NCBI GenBank assembly: GCA_014803505.1
Contig: JAAVBM010000123.1
Coordinates: 1-64,000 of the forward strand
Source of the DNA: a bacterium
GTDB taxonomy: Bacteria > Cyanobacteriota > Vampirovibrionia > Gastranaerophilales > Gastranaerophilaceae
Length of the DNA stretch: 64,000 bases
Direction of reading: 5' to 3'
Shown here: piece by piece, positions 46,244 to 55,087 of the stretch
Layout of the letters: each line of letters starts with the position of its first letter
How positions within the stretch are numbered: position 1 is the stretch's first letter
The notes under the pieces: generated by a model
The model's database searches: none
The model's input: the letters and a program-made list of their open reading frames with translations, nothing else
Told to the model about the DNA's origin: nothing
Position numbers and translations under genes: made by a program

Positions 46244-46846
46244 ATGTCAAGATATACAGGACCAACCAATAAATTATTTAGAAATAAAAAAGTTAAAGAC
46301 TTGTCAAATAGAAAATTAACTTCATCTATGAGACAAACAGCTTCAGGTCAACACGGCGCAGTTAGAAAAAAACTTTCTGAATACGCTCTTCACCTTGCTG
46401 AAAAACAAAAAATCAGATTTACTTACCTAGTAAGTGAAAAACAATTCGTAAGATACTACAACGAAGCAACTAGAAGAAAAGGGGTTACAGGTACTATCTT
46501 GTTACAACTTTTAGAATCAAGATTAGACAACATCTTATTCAGAGCTGGTTTTGGTATCACTCGTAAACAAACAAGACAAATCGTTAACCACGGTCACGTT
46601 CTTGTTAATGGTAAAAAAGTTGACATCCCTTCTTACTTAGTTAAAGCAGGTGATGTTGTTACAGTTAAATCAAAAAGTGCAAAATACTTGAATGATGTAA
46701 TTGGAATGATCGATATGGCTTGTGCTCCAGCTTGGATGACAATCAATAAAGATGAATTGAAAATTACATTTGACAGAATTCCTGAAAGAGAAGAATTAGA
46801 TCCTGAAATCAAAGAACAACTTGTAATTGAGTTCTATTCTAAATAG
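46244..46846 (+). CDS. rpsD: 30S ribosomal protein S4
   Basis: Primary 16S rRNA-binding protein that starts 30S assembly. At 200 aa it has the S4 RNA-binding domain in the middle (LESRLDNILFRAGFGITRKQ, VNHGHVLVNGKKVDIPSY). The N-terminus (SRYTGPTNKLFRN) lacks the zinc cysteines found in some S4 forms. AAAAGGAG precedes the ATG. It lies between rpsK and rpoA. Confidence 0.97.
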   Translation: MSRYTGPTNKLFRNKKVKDLSNRKLTSSMRQTASGQHGAVRKKLSEYALHLAEKQKIRFTYLVSEKQFVRYYNEATRRKGVTGTILLQLLESRLDNILFRAGFGITRKQTRQIVNHGHVLVNGKKVDIPSYLVKAGDVVTVKSKSAKYLNDVIGMIDMACAPAWMTINKDELKITFDRIPEREELDPEIKEQLVIEFYSK

Positions 46847-46916
46847 GAATTGTAAGTAAATAAGCATTAGCTTAAATAACTAGCAATAAAGTAGATTTTA
46901 ACTAGGAGAAAAAATA

Positions 46917-47888
46917 ATGGAATTAAAAATTAAATGTGTTAATACAGCAACCAGTTCTGACGGTTCACAATATGGTAAATTTGTAATAGAACCGTTAGAA
47001 AGAGGATTCGGTACAACTATCGGTAATTCTTTAAGACGCGTATTATTATCAAGTCTTGAAGGTACAGCTGTAACCAGTGCAAGAATCGAAGGTATTACTC
47101 ACGAATATACAGCAATTCCTGGTGTTTTGGAAGACGTAATCGATGTTATGTTAAATCTAAAAGGATTAGTTGTTAAAACTGATTCTAAAGAATCTCAACA
47201 CTTAAGAATTGATGTAGATAAACCAGGTCCTGTATTAGCAAGCGATATTCAATTACCTGCAGGTGTTAAAGTTGTTAACCCTGATTGGTTAATTTGTACA
47301 GTAGCTGATGGTGGTTCATTCCATGCTGACGTTATTGTTGACTCAGGTAAAGGATATGTTCCGCACGATGTTCCAAGAGATGCTAAAGATGCATCAATTG
47401 ACGTTCTACCTATCGATGCAACATTCATGCCTATCAAACGTGTAAGCTATAATGTTGAAAATGCTCGTGTTGGTGACGCATTAGACTTCGATAAATTAAC
47501 TCTTGAAATCTGGTCAAATGGTTCAATTGATGTTCAAAATGCTTTAAGCCAAGCTTCAAACTTACTTATCGAACACTTTATGCAAATAGCTTCAATTACA
47601 GGTCAACCTGCAATTGCTCCTACTGTACAAATTGAAGAAACAGTAAGCGAAGTTGAAGAAACTCCTACAATGACAATCGAAGAACTAGAATTGTCAGTAA
47701 GAGCTTACAACTGCTTGAAAAGAGCAAGCATTAACTCAATGGCTGAATTATTGAAAAAATCAGAACATGATTTATTAAATATTAAAAACTTCGGCAAAAA
47801 ATCATCTGACGAAGTTATCGAAAGACTTCATCACTTCGGTTTAGACCTAGCTCCAAGCCCAGTTGAAGAAGAAGATTTAATCGGATAA
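46917..47888 (+). CDS. rpoA: RNA polymerase alpha subunit
   Basis: Scaffold of RNA polymerase. The 323-aa protein has the dimerising N-terminal domain (EPLERGFGTTIGNSLRRVLL, IEGITHEYTAIPGV) and the C-terminal domain that contacts activators and UP elements (LSVRAYNCLKRASINSMAEL, NFGKKSSDEVIERL). The length is normal. An AGGAG site precedes the ATG. Confidence 0.98.
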   Translation: MELKIKCVNTATSSDGSQYGKFVIEPLERGFGTTIGNSLRRVLLSSLEGTAVTSARIEGITHEYTAIPGVLEDVIDVMLNLKGLVVKTDSKESQHLRIDVDKPGPVLASDIQLPAGVKVVNPDWLICTVADGGSFHADVIVDSGKGYVPHDVPRDAKDASIDVLPIDATFMPIKRVSYNVENARVGDALDFDKLTLEIWSNGSIDVQNALSQASNLLIEHFMQIASITGQPAIAPTVQIEETVSEVEETPTMTIEELELSVRAYNCLKRASINSMAELLKKSEHDLLNIKNFGKKSSDEVIERLHHFGLDLAPSPVEEEDLIG

Positions 47889-47920
47889 TACAAATTAATT
47901 AAGTAAAGGATACTAAAAAA

Positions 47921-48349
47921 ATGAGACACCAAACAAAAAAACATACGCTTGGTAAGGCGCAAGACCAAAGAAAGGCTTTGCTTCGTTCTTTAGCTACCGA
48001 ACTTTTTGTACACGGTGAAATCACTACAACATTGGCTCGTGCAAAAGCATTGAAACCATATGCTGAAAAGATTATCACTCTTGCAAAAAAAGGTGACTTG
48101 AACTCAATCCGCCAAGCTGCAAGATATATCTATAATAAAGAAACCGGTAAATATATGGATTTAGCTTCAGGTGAAGTATTTGAAGCACCACAAGCTGATA
48201 AAAAATTAGCTTCTCAAACAGTTTTAAGAAAATTGTTCGTAGTTATCGGTAAAAAATACTCAGATAAAAAAGGTGGATACACTAGAATCTACCACTTACC
48301 ACCAAGACGTGGTGACGCTTCTGAAATGGCACTTATTCAATTGGTGTAA
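47921..48349 (+). CDS. rplQ: 50S ribosomal protein L17
   Basis: Lies near the peptide exit tunnel. 142 aa, with MRHQTKKHTLGKAQDQRKAL at the start and GGYTRIYHLPPRRGDASEMA at the end. There is a moderate insert (about 75-100) compared with the shortest forms. AAAGGA precedes the ATG. Directly after rpoA, as usual. Confidence 0.97.
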   Translation: MRHQTKKHTLGKAQDQRKALLRSLATELFVHGEITTTLARAKALKPYAEKIITLAKKGDLNSIRQAARYIYNKETGKYMDLASGEVFEAPQADKKLASQTVLRKLFVVIGKKYSDKKGGYTRIYHLPPRRGDASEMALIQLV

Positions 48350-48355
48350 TTTCGG

Positions 48356-49147
48356 ATGCGATACGCAATTTCGGTTCAGTATATCGGAAAAAATTATGCA
48401 GGGAGCCAAATTCAATTTGAAAATGGCAAACAGATAAAAGCCCCGACAATACAAGGAGAACTGGAAAAAGCACTCAGTACATTGATATTAAGCGGGCGTA
48501 AAGCTCAAAGCAATATGCCCGCAAAATATAATAATCGACCGATTAAAGCAATTTTCTCCGGAAGAACAGATAAAGGTGTGAACGCACTCGGTCAGGAAGT
48601 TCATTTTGACGCAGATGAAATGATTGTTGCTTCAAAGTTTCTCTACTCAATAAATGAAATTCTACCTGATGATATCTCTGTTACAAACTTGAGAAAAGTT
48701 GATGAATCATTTCATGCTCAAAAATCAGCTAAAAAGCGTCATTACAGGTTTGAATTTATAAACAGACGTTGTAAAAATGCTTTTGACAGAGATTTGTTGA
48801 GAGTAAAATATCCAACAGATGAAAATAGAATGCAAAAATCACTAAATTATCTGCTTGGAGAACACGATTTTTCAAGTTTCAAAAGTACCGGAACGCTTAA
48901 CCCAAGCACTATTTGCATTATATATGAAGCGAAAGTTTCAAAGGTCGAAGATAAAGTGATTATCGATATTATCGGAAACAGATTTTTGTATAATATGGTA
49001 AGAACGATTGTTGGAACTCTTCTGGAAATAGAAGGGCACAACTTAGCTCCGGAACATATGAAAGAAGTTTTGGAAGCTAAAAACCGTACAAAAGCGGGAA
49101 GAACAGTTAGTCCATATGGATTAACACTAATGAAAGTAATGTATTAA
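48356..49147 (+). CDS. truA: tRNA pseudouridine(38-40) synthase
   Basis: Makes pseudouridine at positions 38-40 of the anticodon arm. The catalytic Asp is in FSGRTDKGVNALGQ near residue 70. Other family features are FHAQKSAKKRHYRFEF, LLGEHDFSSF and the C-terminal GLTLMKV. 263 aa, normal. It begins 6 nt after rplQ, with no clear SD, so translational coupling is likely. The order rplQ-truA-rplM-rpsI is shared with Cyanobacteria and Gram-positives. Confidence 0.96.
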   Translation: MRYAISVQYIGKNYAGSQIQFENGKQIKAPTIQGELEKALSTLILSGRKAQSNMPAKYNNRPIKAIFSGRTDKGVNALGQEVHFDADEMIVASKFLYSINEILPDDISVTNLRKVDESFHAQKSAKKRHYRFEFINRRCKNAFDRDLLRVKYPTDENRMQKSLNYLLGEHDFSSFKSTGTLNPSTICIIYEAKVSKVEDKVIIDIIGNRFLYNMVRTIVGTLLEIEGHNLAPEHMKEVLEAKNRTKAGRTVSPYGLTLMKVMY

Positions 49148-49168
49148 AACAATATATGGAGAAATGCA

Positions 49169-49606
49169 ATGAAAACATATTCAGCAAAACCTCTTGAAGT
49201 TGAAAGAAAATGGTATGTAATCGATGCAGAAGGCGAAGTATTAGGTCGCTTGGCTGTTAGAATTGCTAACATTTTAAGAGGAAAAAACAAACCTGAATAC
49301 ACTCCTAACGTTGACACAGGCGATTTCGTAATCGTTATCAACGCTGAAAAAGTGAAAGTTACAGGTAAAAAAGAAACTGACAAAATTTATTTACATCACA
49401 CAGGTTATCCTGGTGGATTAAAATCAGCAAGCTTTAAAGAATTGATGGAAAAAGATCCTAGAGTTATTATTGAACATGCTGTTCGTGGTATGTTACAACA
49501 CAATACTTTGGGTGCTGAACAATTCAACAAATTAAAAGTTTATGTTGGACCAGAACATCCACATGCAGCACAAAAACCTGTTACCTTGGAAAAGGAGGCT
49601 AAATAA
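49169..49606 (+). CDS. rplM: 50S ribosomal protein L13
   Basis: Early-assembly protein of the large subunit. 145 aa with [37 protein letters not shown] and [12 protein letters not shown]. The last codons contain an AAGGAGG that serves as the SD for rpsI, whose ATG shares one base with the rplM stop. Confidence 0.97.
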   Translation: MKTYSAKPLEVERKWYVIDAEGEVLGRLAVRIANILRGKNKPEYTPNVDTGDFVIVINAEKVKVTGKKETDKIYLHHTGYPGGLKSASFKELMEKDPRVIIEHAVRGMLQHNTLGAEQFNKLKVYVGPEHPHAAQKPVTLEKEAK

Positions 49607-50001
49607 TGGCAGATAAAGATATTATGGCAACAGGCCGTAGAAAAACATCTATTGCAGTTGTTAAATTAGTTAAAGGAAGCGGTAGAATTTTCGTTAACGG
49701 CAAAAAGTTAACTGATTACATTGGTAACAGACCTGCTATTGAAATGTTAGTTTACAGACCTTTAGTTTTAACAGAAACTCAAGACAGATATGATGTTAGA
49801 GTTAAAGCTGTAGGTGGCGGTGTTGTTTCTCAATGCGGCGCTATCAGACACGGTATTTCAAGAGCATTGGTTAAATCTAATGAAGAATTCAAAAATGTTC
49901 TTAAACTTGAAGGTTTATTAACAAGAGACCCACGTGTTAAAGAACGTAAAAAATACGGTAGAAAAAGAGCTCGTAAGAGATTCCAATTCTCAAAACGTTA
50001 A
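49606..50001 (+). CDS. rpsI: 30S ribosomal protein S9
   Basis: Head protein of the 30S subunit whose C-terminal tail reaches the P-site tRNA. 131 aa with TGRRKTSIAVVKLVKGSG, GGGVVSQCGAIRHGISRAL and the end KKYGRKRARKRFQFSKR. Overlaps rplM by one base. Last gene of the operon, followed by a strong terminator. Confidence 0.97.
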   Translation: MADKDIMATGRRKTSIAVVKLVKGSGRIFVNGKKLTDYIGNRPAIEMLVYRPLVLTETQDRYDVRVKAVGGGVVSQCGAIRHGISRALVKSNEEFKNVLKLEGLLTRDPRVKERKKYGRKRARKRFQFSKR

Positions 50002-50037
50002 TTCGTATACTTGTTTATCAAGTTATCAAGAATATCG

Positions 50038-50068
50038 AAAAAAGCGGTTCCAATGGAACCGCTTTTTT
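50038..50068 (+). terminator. Terminator of the ribosomal/rpoA operon
   Basis: AAAAAAGCGGTTCC pairs with GGAACCGCTTTTTT over a short loop (50052-50054) and ends in a T-run. It may also act for the convergent minus-strand gene at 50075. Confidence 0.92.
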
Positions 50069-50074
50069 CATCCT

Positions 50075-50650
50075 TTAACTAATAACATTTTTAAGCTTGT
50101 TATCTTTCACATTGAAATCATATTGAGCTTCTGTAAATCCTGCAACATCGTCTTTTATAGTAATACTTCCTTTTATAAGATTACCATCTTTATCATAATA
50201 CATTTCTTGAATAAATCTACCATTACGATATTCAATTTTCTTTTGTCCGTCTTTCAAAGGGTTACCGGCTTTATCACAGCCTTCATACACTGATATATGT
50301 CCACCATCTGAAGATCTAAAATTATATGGAGAACCTTGATGATATTCTATCAAACAACCATAGCCCATGTCTTCAATTTGATCCAAACTCGGCATTTGTG
50401 TTAATCCTATTGGACTTTTTTCCAATAAGCCTTTTACAGCTTTTGCAGGATGCGGTTCATTTAAAGCAGTTTCGATGTTTTGATTTGAGATTTTTTTTGT
50501 TGCAGATGAAAGGTCACTTAAAGCCTTAGCAATACCACCTTTCTGTGCCACTGCGATCTCAATACCTTGTAGTTGCCCGAGCTCTGATTTTGTAGTTTTA
50601 GTAGTTGCAGTAGTTTGTGTTAAATCACCATTAAAATTAATTCCATTCAT
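50075..50650 (-). CDS. Unrecognised protein with N-terminal INFNG motif
   Basis: A 191-aa protein. It starts MNGINFNGDLTQTT, resembling VNFRG at 11984 and IAFQG at 18594. A Thr-rich stretch and a helical part (about 20-75) follow. The C-terminal half is made of short beta strands with Tyr/Asp/Gly turns (VYEGCDKAGNPLKDG, MYYDKDGNLIKG), a pattern like MORN or YD-type repeats. AGGAGG lies before the ATG. The 215 nt upstream separate it from a divergent XRE regulator. Function unknown. Confidence 0.55.
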   Translation of the reverse strand: MNGINFNGDLTQTTATTKTTKSELGQLQGIEIAVAQKGGIAKALSDLSSATKKISNQNIETALNEPHPAKAVKGLLEKSPIGLTQMPSLDQIEDMGYGCLIEYHQGSPYNFRSSDGGHISVYEGCDKAGNPLKDGQKKIEYRNGRFIQEMYYDKDGNLIKGSITIKDDVAGFTEAQYDFNVKDNKLKNVIS

Positions 50651-50865
50651 AATTTCGAATCCTCCGTTTCTTAATTTATGTATTTGAACTTCACTCGTAT
50701 ATTTACATAAAAAAATATTCCTTTATAAAATTGCTAAAGTTTTTAGAATTTAAAATACTAAACGATAATGTATCAGTATTAACAATACATTCCAGCTTAA
50801 TAAAAGTTAATATATAATACCTTTAAATACTAAATATACCAAATAAAGAATTATAAATTGTAATT

Positions 50866-51192
50866 ATGAGTATAAAAAAAGAATTAGGCAAAAAAATAAA
50901 AACTATCAGAATAAACAAAGGATACACTCAGGAAAAACTTTCTGAAATGGCCGGAATATCACAAAGAGCCCTAAGCAGCATTGAATTAGGTGAAAACTTT
51001 GTAACAGCTGAAACGTTAGATAAAATATTAATTGCTTTTGACATAACAGCAGAAGAACTCTTTGCAACTAATCAATTTAAAGAGCCACATGAGCTTTTGA
51101 CTTTAATAAATAAAAATATTGCATTGATTGGTAACAATTCTCAAAAATTAGAAATCATTTACAACCTAACTAAGAGCTTAATTTCTAAGTAA
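50866..51192 (+). CDS. XRE-family transcriptional regulator
   Basis: A 108-aa protein with an N-terminal HTH_3 domain (KKIKTIRINKGYTQEKLSEM, AGISQRALSSIELGENF) and a short helical C-terminus. The targets are unknown. There is no SD, and TATAAA/TAAATT stand 6-8 nt before the ATG, so the mRNA may be leaderless. It ends 5 nt from the convergent gene at 51198 with no terminator between them. Confidence 0.85.
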   Translation: MSIKKELGKKIKTIRINKGYTQEKLSEMAGISQRALSSIELGENFVTAETLDKILIAFDITAEELFATNQFKEPHELLTLINKNIALIGNNSQKLEIIYNLTKSLISK

Positions 51193-51197
51193 TATCT

Positions 51198-52403
51198 TTA
51201 CACTTTAGATTTATGAATAGCTTTCAATAAGTTTCGAGTATTAAGAGCATCCAAAATTCTAAAATTCAACAAGTTTCTAAAATCGAACATTGCAGGTGTA
51301 AATGATGAAAGAGTTTTTTCATGAGAATCTCTAAGTTGTTTAACCAACTTTTTCGCTTTATCAAAATCTTTAATCAAACCTGTTTTAATATGGTCAGGTT
51401 TATATATTGTCCAAGCTTCATGAGGATAATATGTTGAACGACATTCATTAGTATTTTGGTTCACAAGCATTTCTTTAAACATACTATAATCCATATCATG
51501 GAATTCTTGAGTAATTTTATAAGTCCAAAGTCCTTGTTTTTCATAAGGGATCATTCTCTCAGGCATTGTTACTTTTGGAGTTGGTTCATAATCCAGCTTT
51601 AATCTTTCTTCCGTATATTTACGAGAACCAATACCTACAATGTGTATTGAATTACAAAATTCTTCCAGAATACCTAAATCCTCGGCATATTTTGACATTA
51701 CATCTAAAAATGATGTAACACCTTTTCCTGTATCAATATAATCAGTAATAACCGTTTTCTTTCCGGTTTCTTTCATATGATCAACAATTGTTTGAGGATC
51801 GGCTTTAATTCTTTTCAAATATTTTCTATATGCAGCTTCTTCTTTAGGTGTTGGAGCTAACTTATCTTTTCTTGATATTTCTCGCGTAAAAATATCAGGC
51901 GCATACCAATTTTTTGAAAACGCAACAAATTTATAATCATCAATTCCGTCTTTCATCCAAAGGGCTGCATTTAAAAACCATTTTGGACTTCTACCAAGAC
52001 AAATAATAGGATTGTCTTTGTATTTTGAATATATTTTGGAAGTTTTTAAAAATTCATCCATCAAAGTCTCAGATTGAAGGGGCATACTTAAAAATCTATT
52101 ATCAATCATTTCTTCTTTTTTAAATTGTTTATTTTTGAAAAAGGTTGCATATCTTTTTCTAAATCTTCTTTTAGTATTATCACTCATAGTAATATACTCT
52201 TCATAATCAATATGCGGAACAGTTCTATTAGGATCAAAGAACTCACCAAAATGAATATTCGCATTGTATTTAAATGTACAAGGAATTTTACTATTTTGAA
52301 CAGCATTTGTATTATTATTACTTATAGAATTTGTTTGATTATTTACAACAGGTAATTTTTGATAATTAGTAAACTGATTAGCGTAAATTCTTTGAATATG
52401 CAT
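51198..52403 (-). CDS. Unrecognised protein with PRTase-like motif
   Basis: The start is set at 52403, where AAAAGGAGC precedes the ATG; the in-frame start at 52451 adds 16 residues without SD. 401 aa. The N-terminal 50 residues are Asn-rich and low complexity and end in NANIHFGEFF, a possible variant of the F-x-G motif. Further on, IICLGRSPKWF near residue 134 and VITDYIDTGKGVTSF near 216 have the look of phosphoribosyltransferase loops (hydrophobic-D-x-x-x-TG). Enzymatic activity is not established. Confidence 0.5.
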   Translation of the reverse strand: MHIQRIYANQFTNYQKLPVVNNQTNSISNNNTNAVQNSKIPCTFKYNANIHFGEFFDPNRTVPHIDYEEYITMSDNTKRRFRKRYATFFKNKQFKKEEMIDNRFLSMPLQSETLMDEFLKTSKIYSKYKDNPIICLGRSPKWFLNAALWMKDGIDDYKFVAFSKNWYAPDIFTREISRKDKLAPTPKEEAAYRKYLKRIKADPQTIVDHMKETGKKTVITDYIDTGKGVTSFLDVMSKYAEDLGILEEFCNSIHIVGIGSRKYTEERLKLDYEPTPKVTMPERMIPYEKQGLWTYKITQEFHDMDYSMFKEMLVNQNTNECRSTYYPHEAWTIYKPDHIKTGLIKDFDKAKKLVKQLRDSHEKTLSSFTPAMFDFRNLLNFRILDALNTRNLLKAIHKSKV

Positions 52404-52443
52404 TTTTGCTCCTTTTGGATAATAAATTGTTACTATAATAAAA

Positions 52444-52479
52444 CTGCACAAAACTTTTTTTGCTAAAAGTTTTGTGCAG
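52444..52479 (-). terminator. Hairpin after the M29 aminopeptidase gene
   Basis: CTGCACAAAACTTTT (52444-52458) pairs perfectly with AAAAGTTTTGTGCAG (52465-52479). On the minus strand it follows the aminopeptidase gene and runs into TTTATT, which fits a terminator. Confidence 0.75.
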
Positions 52480-52510
52480 AACTAAATCAAACTTAATATT
52501 TGAGTAGAAT

Positions 52511-53617
52511 TTAAATAATCATTTTACCATTTTCATAAATAAGCTTACCATCGGCAAAGATTTTACCACCATTTTTCATATTCTTAATCAAATCCCAATG
52601 CAAACCTGAAACATTCTTACCACCGGTTTCAGGATAAGAAGCTCCGACAGCCATATGAATAGCACCACCGATTTTTTCATCAAAAAGAATATTACCTGTG
52701 ATTTCCTGAATTTCATCGTTAGTACCAATAGCAATTTCGCCAATACCACGAGAACCCTCATCCATATTAAGCATAGCATTCAAAAATTCTTCACCTTTAT
52801 CGGCTTCAGCTTTTACAACTTTGCCGTTTTCAATCCACAAATGCACCCCCTGTGCAGAATTGCCACGGTAATTTTGTGGATAGTCAAAATAGATTTCTCC
52901 ATTGATACCGTCCTCAACCGGAGATGTGAAAACTTCGCCATCAGGATAATTATTAACCCCTGAACAACTAATCCATTTTCGACCTTCTACATTAAAAGTA
53001 ATATCAGTTTTTTCACCTGTAATTCTAACTTCTTTAACATTATTAAGATAATTAGCCCATTCTGTTTGTTTTTTATCCAATTCTTTCAATTTTGCAACAG
53101 GATCATCCAAATCTAGATAACAAGATTTGAATAGAAATTCTGAATACTCATCGAAAGACATTTTGGCTTCTTGAGCAAGTGCATGTGTTGGAACATCTGC
53201 AATAACCCATTTTGCAGTACCATCAGCCGAACGTTTCATAAGCATTTCTGAAAGTGGTTTTGTAGCCTTACCACGACGAGCAAGCTTAGTTAAATCAGCT
53301 CTTGCCATATTTTTAGTATTAAGAGGAGCACCAATTGAAATATATTTATCTACAGTTTCATATTCTAATTTTGTAATCGGATCTACATAATCAAGCTGAT
53401 CATCTGAAGCATATTTTAAAAACACTTCGGCTAAATCCCCAAATGATGTTCTAACCATTGGATTTCCGCCTTTTTCCAAAACTCTTTTATAAACAGCTTT
53501 AATTAAGTCTTTGGCATAAATTGATTCAGCACGAATCATAACTAAATCACCTTTTTGTACATCAGTTGAATAGTCGACAAGTACCTCAGCGTATTTGTCC
53601 CAAATTGTTTTTTGCAT
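52511..53617 (-). CDS. M29-family aminopeptidase
   Basis: Metal-dependent cytoplasmic aminopeptidase of the AmpS/PepS/aminopeptidase T kind. 368 aa with ITGEKTDITFNVEGRKW, FTSPVEDGINGEI, AEADKGEEFL, GSRGIGEIAIGTND and the metal-site region GGAIHMAVGASYPETGGKN. A GAGAGG site precedes the ATG. Single-gene unit with its own terminator. Likely role in peptide turnover. Confidence 0.88.
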   Translation of the reverse strand: MQKTIWDKYAEVLVDYSTDVQKGDLVMIRAESIYAKDLIKAVYKRVLEKGGNPMVRTSFGDLAEVFLKYASDDQLDYVDPITKLEYETVDKYISIGAPLNTKNMARADLTKLARRGKATKPLSEMLMKRSADGTAKWVIADVPTHALAQEAKMSFDEYSEFLFKSCYLDLDDPVAKLKELDKKQTEWANYLNNVKEVRITGEKTDITFNVEGRKWISCSGVNNYPDGEVFTSPVEDGINGEIYFDYPQNYRGNSAQGVHLWIENGKVVKAEADKGEEFLNAMLNMDEGSRGIGEIAIGTNDEIQEITGNILFDEKIGGAIHMAVGASYPETGGKNVSGLHWDLIKNMKNGGKIFADGKLIYENGKMII

Positions 53618-53698
53618 AAAAATTACCTCTCTTCAGGTAAATTTTATACTATTTTTCAACCAATGTAAATACACCGAAAGAAGAGTTCGATGTAAAAT

Positions 53699-54022
53699 TT
53701 AAAAATCTTTTGTTGCCATTATCAGTTTGTAATATAACTCTAACTCTTTTCTTGAGGAATTTTTAATAATTTCTATAAGTTCATCTTGTAATGATGAAAG
53801 AGACTTCATATGTCCAAAATCAAATAAATCTTTGATATTAACCTTTAAAGCTTTGGCAAGTCTTTCTATATTTTCTTCTTTTGGGAGTTGTCCGCCATTT
53901 TCAAGCTTACACAGATTAGTAGTTTCCATACCAATAATCTCAGCTAAAGCAGCTTGTGTCAAGCTATTGCGTTTACGAAGTTCTTTTATTCTTTGCCCGA
54001 GTAATTTACTTAAAATTGCCAT
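53699..54022 (-). CDS. XRE-family transcriptional regulator
   Basis: A 107-aa protein with an N-terminal HTH_3 domain (RIKELRKRNSLTQAALAEII, GMETTNLCKLENGG) and a short helical C-terminal part. AAAGGG precedes the ATG. It is divergent from the pilin-like gene at 54207 across 184 nt, so control of that gene is possible, but nothing shows it directly. Confidence 0.85.
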   Translation of the reverse strand: MAILSKLLGQRIKELRKRNSLTQAALAEIIGMETTNLCKLENGGQLPKEENIERLAKALKVNIKDLFDFGHMKSLSSLQDELIEIIKNSSRKELELYYKLIMATKDF

Positions 54023-54206
54023 ATCGCCCTTTCTGTTAATAGAATACTCTCAACCAAATGAATTAAATATATCTTTTTACGACAATTACACTTGACAAAC
54101 TTGGCATAATATGACAACATGTAAATAGGAAGTTGGTACTAATCCATAAGTATTAGTCAAAAACTTGGGTTAATACAATATAGTTAACTAAGAAAGGTGA
54201 AAAATT

Positions 54207-54983
54207 ATGACAAAAAGATTCGGTTTTACTTTGGCAGAAGTATTGATCACTTTAGGTATTATTGGCGTAGTTGCAGCTATGACTATTCCTACATTGATTG
54301 CAAATACCAATGGTGCAAAATTTAGATCTCAATTCAAAAAAACATTATCTACATTGAACCAAGCTGGTTTAATGGGTCAAGCTCAATATGACTTCGATTA
54401 TTCTGGCGCAACTGATGCTTGCGGCAGTTCTACAGCTTCAGATTATGCAGCAGAAAACCCGGAAGGAACAATGTCATTCTGTGCATTGCTTAATGGTACA
54501 TTAACAGGTCAAACTGCAATGGGTACGGTTTCTGGAATCACAATGAAAACAACTGCTTCAGGCTCAACAGAAACTGCATCTTCATATGGTGATAATATCA
54601 CAGCTCATTCTCCACATGTTTTAACTAGTGTTAGTGATTGGTTAACTTATGCATTGGCTGATGGTTCTATTGTTGCGTTTAATAATGCTTCTAAGAGCGA
54701 GGCAGGTCAAGACTGTGCACTACCTCTAGGTACAAGAATGGATAGTACTTGGATTACTAATCACCCTCAATGTATGGGCTTTATCGATGTAAACGGTACA
54801 ACATTACCAAATAAAGAAGTTTCTTGTACAACTGATTCTGATACAAATACAAATGTTGAGACTCCTTGTATCGTTAAAAATGATGCAAAACACATGACAG
54901 ATATTTTCCCTGTTATTTTCCACGATGCAACTGTTGAACCTGCATCTAACGCAGCTAAATATGTATTAACAACTTCTAAATAG
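54207..54983 (+). CDS. Type IV pilin-like prepilin
   Basis: A 258-aa protein with the class III signal of type IV pilins and pseudopilins: a short basic leader (MTKRFG), then FTLAEVLITLGIIGVVAAMT, with cleavage by prepilin peptidase expected between Gly6 and Phe7. The conserved Glu of the mature N-terminus (FTLAE) is at position 5, as normal. The globular part is rich in Thr, Ser and Ala with several cysteines likely in disulfides. AAAGGTG precedes the ATG. No assembly genes (pilB, pilC, pilD) are in the window; it is a lone gene, as often in this bacterial group. Confidence 0.85.
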   Translation: MTKRFGFTLAEVLITLGIIGVVAAMTIPTLIANTNGAKFRSQFKKTLSTLNQAGLMGQAQYDFDYSGATDACGSSTASDYAAENPEGTMSFCALLNGTLTGQTAMGTVSGITMKTTASGSTETASSYGDNITAHSPHVLTSVSDWLTYALADGSIVAFNNASKSEAGQDCALPLGTRMDSTWITNHPQCMGFIDVNGTTLPNKEVSCTTDSDTNTNVETPCIVKNDAKHMTDIFPVIFHDATVEPASNAAKYVLTTSK

Positions 54984-54993
54984 GCTTAATATG

Positions 54994-55060
54994 TCAAAGT
55001 GATCGGATCGCTTTGATACGCTTTACATAACTAGAGGCAGAAATAATCTTTCTGCCTCTT
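54994..55060 (+). terminator. Double hairpin terminator of the pilin-like gene
   Basis: First stem TCAAAGTGA/TCGCTTTGA (54994-55016, one G-T wobble). Second stem AGAGGCAGAAA (55033-55043) with TTTCTGCCTCT (55049-55059), followed by TTTTT. Confidence 0.85.
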
Positions 55061-55087
55061 TTTCCTTATAAAAATATTCTTTAAAAA

